Assembly: GCA_023954635.1 (NCBI GenBank)
Contig: JAGSHI010000026.1
Coordinates: 1 to 35,447, forward strand
Length of the DNA: 35,447 bases
Origin: Bacteriovoracaceae bacterium
GTDB lineage: Bacteria; Bdellovibrionota; Bacteriovoracia; Bacteriovoracales; Bacteriovoracaceae
Direction: 5' to 3'
Part shown: positions 17,219 through 25,170 of the stretch, in pieces
How positions within the stretch are numbered: the first letter of the stretch is position 1
How the letters are laid out: each line of letters starts with the position of its first letter
Program-made: the position numbers and the translations under genes
Notes under the pieces: model-generated
Seen by the model: only the letters and a program-made list of their open reading frames with translations
The model's database searches: none
Told to the model about the DNA's origin: nothing

Positions 17219-17981
17219 TTAATACTCCTTCAAGTATTTTAAGGTCTTCTGGTGTATCAACCCCCATCAAGGTGGCTTGCGTTTGAATGGCGCCAATCGA
17301 CAAACCGTGTTCAATGGCCCGGAGCTGTTCTAATTTTTCAACTTTTTCATAGTATGTTTCAGGACTCTCGCAATAATCAATGAGAGCTTGCGTTTTATAA
17401 GAATAAACTCCGATATGAAGAAACCATTCCTTTAATTCATGATCATCTCTATCGTGAGGAACTGCTGCTCTTGTAAAAAAATGGCAAGCTCCTGTTACTG
17501 GAGAATAGATGGCCTTAACTTTATTGGGATCTTTAAATTCAGTATCAAATCCACTCATCGAACGAACTACAGTTGTGATGTCATAATCTGCAGCATAGTG
17601 AAACTCTAGAAGCCTAGTTAACTCCTCTCCAGTCAAAAGAGGCTCGTCACCTTGAACATTAACAACATAATCAAAATTGTCTTTAGAGAAATATCTCTTA
17701 TAAGCGAGTTCAATTCGAAGTGTTCCACTCGTTACATCGTCATCAACACGAACAACATTTCCAAACTCTTTGACATGCTTTTCAATACGATCATCATCAG
17801 TAACGACAGCGACTTCTAGCTCTAACTTGAAATTTGAGGGTGCGAAGCCCTGGGCCTTTGAACAGTTTTCATAGACCCTTTGAATCATCGATTTTCCTTG
17901 GATTTGCGCTAATGGCTTTCCAGGAAACCGAGATGAAGCGTAACGGGCGGGTATCAAAACCAAGGCCCTTTTCACTTCCAC
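17205..17981 (-). CDS. kdsB: 3-deoxy-manno-octulosonate cytidylyltransferase (CMP-KDO synthetase)
   Basis: The GTG at 17981 (258 residues) is chosen because GAGGAG lies five bases upstream and the frame before it (to 18137) has no family character; the GTG at 17975 is a weaker alternative. The nucleotide-binding signature Ile-Pro-Ala-Arg-Tyr-Ala-Ser-Ser-Arg-Phe-Pro-Gly-Lys-Pro-Leu begins at residue 10, followed by Val-Asn-Val-Gln-Gly-Asp-Glu-Pro-Leu. It joins KDO to CMP from CTP so that KDO can be added to lipid A. It is the first gene of the operon; the promoter should lie in the 83 bases shared with the divergent exported-protein gene, but no convincing box was picked. Confidence 0.94.
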   Translation of the reverse strand: MEVKRALVLIPARYASSRFPGKPLAQIQGKSMIQRVYENCSKAQGFAPSNFKLELEVAVVTDDDRIEKHVKEFGNVVRVDDDVTSGTLRIELAYKRYFSKDNFDYVVNVQGDEPLLTGEELTRLLEFHYAADYDITTVVRSMSGFDTEFKDPNKVKAIYSPVTGACHFFTRAAVPHDRDDHELKEWFLHIGVYSYKTQALIDYCESPETYYEKVEKLEQLRAIEHGLSIGAIQTQATLMGVDTPEDLKILEGVLSETK

Positions 17982-18064
17982 AGTGGCTCCTCTTTGAGGG
18001 GGTTTGTATCGGTAGAATCTATCACTCAGAAAGGGCCATTGAAAAGCTATGATAAAATTTAGAA

Positions 18065-18445
18065 ATGAGATTTCAACCCTTTCTCTTATTTTCGATGATT
18101 TTTGTCGGCCTTTGGGGCGGAACGTGTCACGCCACACAATTTATAGAAGAAATTGATGATTTTCGCTCTACTTTAATTGAGGCCAATGTTCTTTCATTAA
18201 GATGCAACGAGTTAAACAAACGAAGACGTAAGAAGGTCCACCACAAGCAGAGACTTCAAAGTTTGATCGCTAGAAACATGAAAGTCTTAAGATTAGTAGA
18301 TATTAAAGAGGATCCAGAATTCTATAATAAAATGAATAAAACGGGCATTCGATTGAGATATGAGATGGAACTGGCCCTTCAAAAAATCCTCAATGCTGAG
18401 GAAGACCTTGTTCGGACAGGTTGTCCTAATCTACTTTTACAATAA
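18065..18445 (+). CDS. Small exported basic protein, function unknown
   Basis: 126 residues with a signal peptide ending near Cys-His-Ala (residue ~23). The mature part is basic and probably all helix, with cysteines at Leu-Arg-Cys and Thr-Gly-Cys that could form one disulfide. No family was recognised. The ATG at 18065 has only a weak ribosome site. It is divergent from kdsB and lies 49 bases upstream of the TolC-like gene on the same strand, so it may be the first gene of that unit. Confidence 0.6.
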   Translation: MRFQPFLLFSMIFVGLWGGTCHATQFIEEIDDFRSTLIEANVLSLRCNELNKRRRKKVHHKQRLQSLIARNMKVLRLVDIKEDPEFYNKMNKTGIRLRYEMELALQKILNAEEDLVRTGCPNLLLQ

Positions 18446-18494
18446 AAGAGATTCTTCTTTCCACTCCAAATTCATTAGTCTACAATTTTTGAAT

Positions 18495-19985
18495 ATGTAT
18501 ATTGAGATGTTTGGAAGACGCACACAAATCTCCAAAATTCTATTTTTTTCAGTGACACTACTTTCTAGTTTGGGAGTCTTTTCCCAAGAGTCGGACAAGA
18601 ACGCCTTATTTGTTCAAGAAAGAATGAACTCATTTAAGTTTGATGATAACTTCAAAAGCTTAACTCTCAATGACGCTTTAGAACAAGGCCTAAGAGAAAA
18701 CTTTGATCAACAAATCAGAAAAATTGAAACCGAGCAATTAGAACTCAATTGGAGAGACTCAGAGCAAGCTTTCTGGTATCCAACAATTTCATTAAACCTT
18801 GCTTCTAGTACTCAAAGAGTTGGAACTCTTCGAGATGGTGACACAGAACCTGTTAAATCATCTAACTTACCTTCAGGAACACTTAGTCTTGATATAGAAG
18901 ATTATACTGTTTTCAACTGGGGAAAAGATTATTTAGCTTTCTTAAACACAAAAGAAACATACCAAAGAGGTAAACAGCAACTCGATGAAAAAAAGCGAGA
19001 CCTCAGACACGAAATAATCACAAAATATTTTGAAACCATTTACTATCGACAAGTCGAAAAAATCAAAAAGAGTCAGCTTCGACATGCTTCTTTCCTCTAC
19101 AGTATGAATAGAGAAAAAGTCACATTAAAAAAAGTAAGCAAAAGAGAATATTATCAAGCAAGAAGTGAGTACCTTAGGGCCCAAAATGAGTTTTATGAAT
19201 CAAGACTCAATACTTCAAAAGCCGATGAATCCCTTGCAAAAGTCCTCAAAGACCCTGCAGGAACAAGGTATCTTTTCAGAGAAAGACTTAAATACTTACC
19301 AGTCAAAACAACTCTAGAAGAAGCAACAAAGATTGCTAAAAAAGAAAATACCGATGTTAAAGACTCAAGAGTAGGTCTTCACATTTCTAACCGAAATTTA
19401 GATATCACAAAAAGAGACAACCTCCCTCTTCCAAAGTTCACAATGAACCTTGGTGCTTACACTCATACTTTTGGGAGATCAGCTTGGGCCACAAGGTATG
19501 GCACAGGCTCTTCAGCAGCTGGAACAGCAAATGATACTGATATAGAACTAGTTGCAACAGTAAATGCAACTTGGACGATTAGTGGATCAGGAGGCCTTTT
19601 CAACTCTAGGAAAACAAGACTTTCTCATATTGATAAACTCATCAGTACTAAAAAACTTGAACAAGCCAAGCATTGTGCTGAGTCTGATGTGCGTGGTTAC
19701 TATCATGGACTTGAACAAATTCAAAATGAGATGAAAGTCCTTGGAGCAAGAACAGTTTCTCTTCAAAAAATGTTTGATACTTCATTGGAAGATTACCTAA
19801 GTAAGAAAGGAAACTTTCAAGATTTTCGTCAGTCACTTATAGAAATGACTGAAACTGATGTCCTCTATGAATTAACAAAATTTTTACACTTAAAAGAAAA
19901 AGTTAATTTAGTGAACACAATGGGATTAGAAGATTTTCCAGGGGAAAACTTTGAAGACCTTGCCATAAAGGAGAAAGGAAAATGA
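18495..19985 (+). CDS. TolC-family outer-membrane efflux/channel protein
   Basis: The start is placed at the ATG at 18495 (496 residues), just before a signal peptide (Ile-Leu-Phe-Phe-Ser-Val-Thr-Leu-Leu..., cleavage near Val-Phe-Ser). ATG 18507 is possible, and neither has a strong ribosome site. After an initial Leu-Thr-Leu-Asn-Asp-Ala-Leu-Glu-Gln-Gly-Leu segment, long charged amphipathic helices alternate with strand segments (Ser-Leu-Asn-Leu-Ala-Ser), the two-repeat layout of the OEP/TolC fold. TolC proteins form trimeric channels for efflux pumps or type I secretion. No pump or adaptor gene is adjacent. It ends in an ATGA overlap with the next gene, which encodes another likely outer-membrane protein. 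Confidence 0.75.
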   Translation: MYIEMFGRRTQISKILFFSVTLLSSLGVFSQESDKNALFVQERMNSFKFDDNFKSLTLNDALEQGLRENFDQQIRKIETEQLELNWRDSEQAFWYPTISLNLASSTQRVGTLRDGDTEPVKSSNLPSGTLSLDIEDYTVFNWGKDYLAFLNTKETYQRGKQQLDEKKRDLRHEIITKYFETIYYRQVEKIKKSQLRHASFLYSMNREKVTLKKVSKREYYQARSEYLRAQNEFYESRLNTSKADESLAKVLKDPAGTRYLFRERLKYLPVKTTLEEATKIAKKENTDVKDSRVGLHISNRNLDITKRDNLPLPKFTMNLGAYTHTFGRSAWATRYGTGSSAAGTANDTDIELVATVNATWTISGSGGLFNSRKTRLSHIDKLISTKKLEQAKHCAESDVRGYYHGLEQIQNEMKVLGARTVSLQKMFDTSLEDYLSKKGNFQDFRQSLIEMTETDVLYELTKFLHLKEKVNLVNTMGLEDFPGENFEDLAIKEKGK

Positions 19986-20689
19986 AAATATTTTTAGCCT
20001 TATTTTTCTTTCTCTCAATAAATATTTCTTATGCACAATATGTCGGAGAGAGATTTGAAGAAACGAGTGAGGATAATGACGAACTCCTCACAAGAGAAAG
20101 AGACGCGGCGACTGGCCTTTTAAGAGAAGCCTACAATATTAAAAATGACCAATCGAAATATAGTTTCCTTTATCACTTCAATAGTGACGTAAAAGATATT
20201 GCCTCGATTTCTACATTTGAGTTTATATATGGAACAAAAAGGGACTTCGGCTGGCTAGATTTCTCAATTGCAAAAATCTCTGGAGAATTCCAAGAACTTA
20301 CAGAGAACAACCCTTCTCTTGGAAGCACAAGCCAAGAGTTTCTTGAAGAGAGTGCAGGACTCTTAGTCCTTGGCGTCGGACTAGGGTTTAGAACAAAGTA
20401 TATTCGCCATCTTGTGGCGATAGATACTCTCTACGAAACAATCGCAGCAAGTCTTACTTACAACCAATTTGATGAAAATTTTCGCAGTGAGAAATTTGCC
20501 GGACCAGGAATTAAGGCAGACTTCGGGATTCACAAAAGAACCTCTGAAGCCTTTCACTTTGGATGGAAAATGAGTTATAACTTGGCCCATGTAAAGAAGG
20601 CCAAGGAATTCGATACAGAAGGGAGCGCTGGTAGAAGCCTACTCCTCACCTGGTTATCCTTTGGTCTAGATTTAACTTTCTACTACTAG
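19982..20689 (+). CDS. Probable outer-membrane beta-barrel protein coupled to the TolC-like gene
   Basis: 235 residues with a signal peptide cleaved near Ser-Tyr-Ala (~18). The rest has alternating strands rich in aromatic residues and glycine and ends in Leu-Asp-Leu-Thr-Phe-Tyr-Tyr, the type of C-terminal aromatic signal used by outer-membrane barrels. No family was recognised. Its ATG overlaps the stop of the TolC-like gene (ATGA), and AAGGAGAAAGGAAA upstream gives a strong ribosome site, so the two are probably made in proportion. A joint outer-membrane role is inference. Confidence 0.6.
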   Translation: MKIFLALFFFLSINISYAQYVGERFEETSEDNDELLTRERDAATGLLREAYNIKNDQSKYSFLYHFNSDVKDIASISTFEFIYGTKRDFGWLDFSIAKISGEFQELTENNPSLGSTSQEFLEESAGLLVLGVGLGFRTKYIRHLVAIDTLYETIAASLTYNQFDENFRSEKFAGPGIKADFGIHKRTSEAFHFGWKMSYNLAHVKKAKEFDTEGSAGRSLLLTWLSFGLDLTFYY

Positions 20690-20702
20690 CCAAGGACTTC
20701 TT

Positions 20703-22022
20703 ATGATCCCACGTTACGACAGAAAAGAGATCTCTACGATCTGGACAGACCAATATAAATTTTCAACATATTTAAAAGTAGAACTCGCCATTTTAAAAGC
20801 AATGGAAGGGTCTAAAGTGCCAGAAGGAATCTCTGCAAAAGTAGAAAAAGATGCAGTCATTAACCCCGAAAGAATTGATGAGATAGAGCAAACTGTAAAA
20901 CATGATGTCATCGCATTTTGTACTTCAATTACTGAAAATCTTGAGCCAGAGGTCGCAAAGTATTTCCATTACGGAGTGACCAGTTCAGATGTCATTGATA
21001 GTGCACTAACTTTACAAATAAAAGATTCTCTTGAAGTTATCATTCCAACATTTAAAACTTTGTTAAACTCTCTTTATAAGAGAGCAGAAGAAATGAAAAA
21101 TGTGGCCTGCCTAGGAAGAAGCCACGGAATGTATGCAGAGCCTATGAGCTTCGGGCAAAAACTTTTAGGTCATTACAATGAATTCGCCAGAAGGTTTCAA
21201 GAACTAGAAGACTTCTACAATACGGAGTTAACAATCCAATTCAGTGGAGCTGTAGGTAACTATACAATTATGACTCCTGAGTATGAAAAAGATGCTGCTG
21301 ACTCACTTGGTGTAAAAGTTGAACCCGTCTCAACCCAAGTGATCCCAAGAGATAGAATTGCCAAACTTGTTAATCTTGGGGCACTCATTGGCTGTGCAAT
21401 AGAAAGATTGTCTGTTGAAATCAGACACCTTCATAGAAGTGACGTTAATGAACTCCACGAGGGATTTACTAAAGGACAAAAAGGTTCTTCAATAATGCCT
21501 CATAAGAAAAACCCTATCAGTGGAGAAAATCTTACAGGTATGGCAAGAATGCTTAGGTCTCATGCAATAGTGGCACAAGAAAATGTTATTCTCTGGCACG
21601 AAAGAGATATTTCACATTCTTCAACTGAGCGTATGTATCTTCCAGATCACTTAGGTATTCTTCAGTATTCACTTGCAAGACTTGCAGGAACAGTTGATCG
21701 ATTAGAATTTCATCAAGATGTTATAGAGAATCGAGTAAAGGAAAATTTCACTTATCTCTCGTCTTATTATCTACACCTTCTTATTTCAGGATCAGACTTC
21801 AGAAGAGAAGACCTTTATATGGTTATGCAAGAAGCTTCATTTGAAGGTAGCAAAGAAAAATCAATGGATGTTTTTTACGATACTATGATGAAACTTTTAA
21901 GAGAGAAAGACATCAGTGTCGATCTTCCAAGACCTACTTTTGACGAGATCAAGAAAACATATCTTGGAAATGTAGAAAAAGTTTTCAAGAGAAGTCTTGA
22001 AATCTACCCAGTTCCAAACTAA
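20703..22022 (+). CDS. purB: Adenylosuccinate lyase
   Basis: 439 residues with AAGGA before the ATG. The fumarate-lyase signature Gly-Ser-Ser-Ile-Met-Pro-His-Lys-Lys-Asn-Pro begins at residue 261. Thr-Ser-Ser-Asp-Val-Ile-Asp-Ser-Ala and Arg-Ser-His-Gly-Met-Tyr-Ala-Glu-Pro are the other conserved active-site blocks. PurB acts twice in purine synthesis, releasing fumarate from SAICAR and from adenylosuccinate. It lies 13 bases after the outer-membrane protein gene, although the functions differ. Its TAA shares bases with the stop of the convergent manC-like gene (CTAA at 22019-22022). Confidence 0.96.
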   Translation: MIPRYDRKEISTIWTDQYKFSTYLKVELAILKAMEGSKVPEGISAKVEKDAVINPERIDEIEQTVKHDVIAFCTSITENLEPEVAKYFHYGVTSSDVIDSALTLQIKDSLEVIIPTFKTLLNSLYKRAEEMKNVACLGRSHGMYAEPMSFGQKLLGHYNEFARRFQELEDFYNTELTIQFSGAVGNYTIMTPEYEKDAADSLGVKVEPVSTQVIPRDRIAKLVNLGALIGCAIERLSVEIRHLHRSDVNELHEGFTKGQKGSSIMPHKKNPISGENLTGMARMLRSHAIVAQENVILWHERDISHSSTERMYLPDHLGILQYSLARLAGTVDRLEFHQDVIENRVKENFTYLSSYYLHLLISGSDFRREDLYMVMQEASFEGSKEKSMDVFYDTMMKLLREKDISVDLPRPTFDEIKKTYLGNVEKVFKRSLEIYPVPN

Positions 22023-23110
22023 AGAAGTTCATCTGCCCAGGGTCCTTCACTTAAGGACTCTACAATCTTTTTAACTTTTTGAGATTCCGATTTTGGAAGA
22101 ACCATTAAAGTTTTCTCATTAGAAACGACGATTAGATCTTTAACATCAATCAATGAAACAAATTTCCCAGGGGCGTACACTATATTTCCTTCAGCAGACA
22201 TTGTGAACTCTCCATTGTTTCCAACCAGTGTATTTCCACCTTTCTTTTCCACAACAGCTTCAAGAGCATCCCAACTTCCCAAATCATTCCAGTCAAACTC
22301 GGCAGCTTTAACGAGAACTCTTTTTGACTTCTCCATAATGGCATAATCTATAGATTCTTTTCTCAGCTCACCATACAGTGAAGTTAATTTTTCAAAATCA
22401 TTGGAGGAGTCAACTAGACTCTGATAAGAATCAAACATATCTGGTGCATGTTCCTTAAACTCTTCTTTTAAAGTGGCCAGACTGGAAACAAACATTCCAG
22501 CATTCCAGAAATATTGGCCAGAACTTAAATATTCTTTAGCTGTTTCAAAGTCGGGCTTCTCAACAAATTTTTCAACGTTAAAAGAAGTATCATTAACAGA
22601 CTCCCCTTTCTTTACATAACCGTAACCGGTATGAGGAAAATTAGGAGTGATTCCAATTGTAACAATAGACTTTTTTGTGGCGGCAAGTTCGTAGGCCTCT
22701 TGAACAGTTTTTTGAAAGCCTACTTTATTTAATATGACATGATCAGAAGGAACAATTGCAACGACATCTTCGTCCTTCACGCCTTGTGACTCTAGCATTG
22801 CCATTGAAAGAAGAATGCAAGGAGCAGTATTTCTTCCAGACGGTTCATAAATAAACCCATTTTCAGCAAGATGTTTCTTTGCACATTCTTTAGCCAATAT
22901 CTCTTGTTCTTTTACAGTTACAACATAGCGATGAGACGAATCAATTAACCCTTCAAATCGAAGGGCAGTCTCTTCAAGCAAAGATTTATCACTGACTAAA
23001 GATAGGTATTGTTTAGGTTTTTTTGAAGTAGACTCTGGCCAAAATCTTGTCCCTCTTCCACCTGCCATAATTACACAATAAAGCTTTGCGTCACCAACAT
23101 CTTGGGTCAT
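22019..23110 (-). CDS. manC: Mannose-1-phosphate guanylyltransferase
   Basis: The ATG at 23110 (363 residues) is preferred since AAGGA lies six bases upstream; the ATG at 23134 has no ribosome site. The nucleotidyltransferase signature Met-Ala-Gly-Gly-Arg-Gly-Thr-Arg-Phe-Trp-Pro, then Lys-Pro-Lys-Gln-Tyr-Leu, is near the start. Pro-Ser-Gly-Arg-Asn-Thr-Ala-Pro, Pro-Ser-Asp-His, Phe-Val-Glu-Lys-Pro and Phe-Trp-Asn-Ala-Gly-Met-Phe follow. It makes GDP-mannose from GTP and mannose-1-phosphate for surface polysaccharide. Only the nucleotidyltransferase part is present; the isomerase domain of bifunctional ManC/AlgA enzymes is absent. It follows the SPOR gene on the same strand. Confidence 0.9.
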   Translation of the reverse strand: MTQDVGDAKLYCVIMAGGRGTRFWPESTSKKPKQYLSLVSDKSLLEETALRFEGLIDSSHRYVVTVKEQEILAKECAKKHLAENGFIYEPSGRNTAPCILLSMAMLESQGVKDEDVVAIVPSDHVILNKVGFQKTVQEAYELAATKKSIVTIGITPNFPHTGYGYVKKGESVNDTSFNVEKFVEKPDFETAKEYLSSGQYFWNAGMFVSSLATLKEEFKEHAPDMFDSYQSLVDSSNDFEKLTSLYGELRKESIDYAIMEKSKRVLVKAAEFDWNDLGSWDALEAVVEKKGGNTLVGNNGEFTMSAEGNIVYAPGKFVSLIDVKDLIVVSNEKTLMVLPKSESQKVKKIVESLSEGPWADELL

Positions 23111-23153
23111 ATCCAATCCTTTGTAGGTAGACATTAAAACATGTGGTCAGGAA

Positions 23154-23840
23154 TTAATCAAAGCGCCCTATGACGTAATCTTGGCCCTGAAAGAGTTCTT
23201 TTTCTTTGGCAATATAGTTTTTGGCCTGGTTAGCAGTATCGAAGACACCAAGACTAACTCGGTACCAAGTACCTCGGCCTGATAATTGAACTTCATTTAT
23301 GATGGGATCATATCCCCTAATAGTAAAACCCCCTGCAAATTCTGAGGCCTCTTTTCGACTTCTATGTGAACTTAACTGTATCGTAAATTTACCAGTATAA
23401 CTGTCCTGACCTGAATTAGGCTGTGGTGCTGTTGAAGACGAATCCTCAATCAGGTCTCTATTCTCCAAAGGCTTGGTGCTATCAACAGGTTTCTCTTTTA
23501 CAACAGGAGCATCAACTTTTGGTCTCTCCTCTTTGTTAAGTTCATCCATGATTTTGGCTTTTAGCGTTTCATGCATTTTTTCTTTAAGTTGCTCAGGAGT
23601 AACATCTTTTTCTTTTCCATCGGTACGCTCTTTAACAACTTGATTCACCATTTCTTCTTGTCCAGAAAGAAGATCTACTTTTTCTTTATCTTCAGTAGTG
23701 AAACCTGATGCTTGATAAGAATAGTTTTTTCCTACCCTCACACCAAACATAAAAGAGGTAACCGCGATCAAGATCATAAAGATGAAGATCAGTGCGACCT
23801 CTTTTTTCTCGAACACATAAAGCTTTGTTTTTTCATCCAT
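23154..23840 (-). CDS. Inner-membrane protein with C-terminal SPOR domain
   Basis: 228 residues: a short cytoplasmic N-terminus, one membrane helix (~14-36), a charged Lys/Glu/Pro-rich linker, and a SPOR domain from about residue 149 (Phe-Thr-Ile-Gln-Leu-Ser-Ser ... Thr-Trp-Tyr-Arg-Val-Ser-Leu-Gly-Val-Phe). SPOR domains bind denuded glycan strands at division septa. The layout resembles FtsN/DedD-like proteins, so a periplasmic division-site role is likely, though the exact protein cannot be named. It is followed after 43 bases by manC. The 188 bases upstream, shared with the divergent pilin gene, hold no promoter I could choose with confidence. Confidence 0.85.
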   Translation of the reverse strand: MDEKTKLYVFEKKEVALIFIFMILIAVTSFMFGVRVGKNYSYQASGFTTEDKEKVDLLSGQEEMVNQVVKERTDGKEKDVTPEQLKEKMHETLKAKIMDELNKEERPKVDAPVVKEKPVDSTKPLENRDLIEDSSSTAPQPNSGQDSYTGKFTIQLSSHRSRKEASEFAGGFTIRGYDPIINEVQLSGRGTWYRVSLGVFDTANQAKNYIAKEKELFQGQDYVIGRFD

Positions 23841-24028
23841 ACATTAATTTTAAACATCTCCCTAAAATCCTGCAATCTCCTTTTTTATCAGGAATTTATC
23901 TCCACTTTTTGATTTTTGAATCCTGTTTTGAAAATCTGTAGTAATTATTTTGACTTATACGATCAACTAATCAAGAAATTGTGCTCTCCCCTTTGCTGTA
24001 AGCGATTGCGTCACAAGGAGAAATCAAA

Positions 24029-24211
24029 ATGAAAGCAAAATTAAAAAATGTACTTAAAAATGAAAAAGGACAAGGAGTTATGGAGTACGTGATTCTCGCC
24101 AGTCTTATAGGAATATTTTGCCTTGGTGCTGTTAAAAAATTTGGTGATGTAGTCAATACAAGAGTTAAATTCATGAAATCTGAAATAGTCGACAATATTA
24201 GGGTTAGATAG
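24029..24211 (+). CDS. Flp-type (type IVb) pilin precursor
   Basis: 60 residues, typical of Flp pilins. A short basic leader of 14 residues ends in Gly14, followed by Gln-Gly-Val-Met-Glu19-Tyr20: the processing site with Glu at +5 and Tyr at +6 that marks Flp pilins. A hydrophobic helix (Val-Ile-Leu-Ala-Ser-Leu-Ile-Gly-Ile...) follows directly. It is processed by a TadV/CpaA-type peptidase, not found in this window, and polymerised by the Tad machinery. A strong AAGGAG site (24015-24020) lies eight bases before the ATG, as expected for the most abundant product. It is the first gene of the Tad-like cluster. Confidence 0.9.
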   Translation: MKAKLKNVLKNEKGQGVMEYVILASLIGIFCLGAVKKFGDVVNTRVKFMKSEIVDNIRVR

Positions 24212-24213
24212 AG

Positions 24214-24492
24214 TTGAATTTTGTCTCTGTCATTTTTCTGAGTAGCTTAATCATTCTCACTACTTTTAGTTTATTTCAACTAAGTCGTGAAATCACATGT
24301 CAATTCACTCAACGAAAGACCATGGCAGATGCATTTTTAAAAAACCTTGTGGATTCAAAAGATAAGAGAAGGGTTTATAGCAAATGCGAGAAGGTTTTTA
24401 TTTATGAATCTAAGGACATTAAAACCCTCATCTCAAAAGGAGAAAAAAAACTTTTTCTCCAAGCTTCTCCCCTTAGTAAGTCAAAGAGGTAG
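24214..24492 (+). CDS. Small membrane-anchored protein in the Tad-like locus, function unknown
   Basis: 92 residues beginning at a TTG two bases after the pilin stop; the start is uncertain because no clear ribosome site is seen. One N-terminal hydrophobic segment (~3-23) is followed by a basic soluble part with two cysteines. The single N-terminal helix and the place right after the pilin suggest a minor pilin-like (TadE/TadF) role, but no G-x4-E processing motif is present. Its last 89 bases overlap the next gene in another frame. Confidence 0.5.
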   Translation: MNFVSVIFLSSLIILTTFSLFQLSREITCQFTQRKTMADAFLKNLVDSKDKRRVYSKCEKVFIYESKDIKTLISKGEKKLFLQASPLSKSKR

Positions 24493-25072
24493 TTTAACAA
24501 TGTTTGGCCTTACTTTTTGCCTGATGACATTATCTATTGTCATTTTACTTATTATAAAAGAAATCAAGATTAATAAGGAATTTCTACATCATTCTAATGC
24601 TCTTTTGTGTCTGAAGAATTATGTCATTCAATCTAATAAATATATAAGAAAAATTGACCTCGGAAATAAAGCAATTGAAGTTGCTCATGTTGCATCATTA
24701 ATACCAGCAACAGCTGCAAAGGGCAGAATGGCAAAAAAAGCGGCTCAACTCATTCAAAATATAACCCATGTTTCATACTTGAAAAAAATAATGTCTAAAA
24801 GCTATTGCAACTCGATATCCAAAGTTCAATTAGGTTATAAGCTAATCATTAAAACAAAACTACGGGTTCTGCCAAGACGTAGCAAAGTAAAAGGTACAAT
24901 AATGTGGATATCAAAATGGAAGACAAGATTTCATATCACCTACAAGAAAAAAGTCATCGATTCTTTCCTATTAACCCGAGAAGAAAAGGGTTTACGGAAA
25001 ATAAAGGTCCAAAGAGAACTCAGTCAGGCTTCTCATCTTTGGAATTTGTTTGTTGGACATCCCTCATCCTAG
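24404..25072 (+). CDS. TadE/TadG-like membrane protein (minor pilin-like), divergent
   Basis: The ATG at 24404 (222 residues) follows GAGAAGG at nine bases and lies inside the preceding gene. A basic leader ends in Ser-Gln-Arg-Gly29, then Ser-Leu-Thr-Met-Phe and a hydrophobic helix (~31-51), the arrangement of TadE/F/G proteins (Arg-Gly before an N-terminal helix). The usual Glu at +5 is replaced by Phe, so it may be unprocessed, as TadG is. The rest is very basic and unassigned. Its last 169 bases overlap the next gene in another frame, unusual if both are made. Confidence 0.5.
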   Translation: MNLRTLKPSSQKEKKNFFSKLLPLVSQRGSLTMFGLTFCLMTLSIVILLIIKEIKINKEFLHHSNALLCLKNYVIQSNKYIRKIDLGNKAIEVAHVASLIPATAAKGRMAKKAAQLIQNITHVSYLKKIMSKSYCNSISKVQLGYKLIIKTKLRVLPRRSKVKGTIMWISKWKTRFHITYKKKVIDSFLLTREEKGLRKIKVQRELSQASHLWNLFVGHPSS

Positions 25073-25170
25073 GCATTTTCTTTTCATACTTAAAAATACA
25101 CAAGCACTTGGAGTTAGAACATGAGAAGCAAATTAAAGACTTCACAAATAAGTGGAACAGTTTCAATTGA
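24904..25170 (+). CDS. Prepilin-like protein (TadE/TadF-type minor pilin candidate)
   Basis: 88 residues from the ATG at 24904, with AAAGG about ten bases upstream. A long basic leader of ~42 residues ends in Ser-Gly42, then Phe43-Ser-Ser-Leu-Glu47-Phe and a hydrophobic helix (to ~63). Gly(-1), Phe(+1) and Glu(+5) are the type IV prepilin processing pattern, and Glu-Phe at +5/+6 is typical of TadE-like pseudopilins. The mature part is only ~46 residues. It overlaps the preceding gene by 169 bases and the following one by 50, in different frames. Confidence 0.6.
   Translation: MDIKMEDKISYHLQEKSHRFFPINPRRKGFTENKGPKRTQSGFSSLEFVCWTSLILGIFFSYLKIHKHLELEHEKQIKDFTNKWNSFN

Noticed and set aside
17982-18137. 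N-terminal extension of kdsB
   Set aside because: GAGGAG precedes the GTG at 17981 and the usual KdsB N-terminus begins there; the extension overlaps the divergent exported-protein gene.
23841-24028. Promoter for the pilin operon (TTGACT near 23949)
   Set aside because: No -10 box stands at a suitable distance, and no sigma54 or sigma28 pattern was found; the start site cannot be chosen from sequence alone.
23971-24195. 74-codon minus-strand frame over the pilin gene
   Set aside because: The plus strand has a clear Flp pilin with processing site and ribosome site; the antisense frame has neither.
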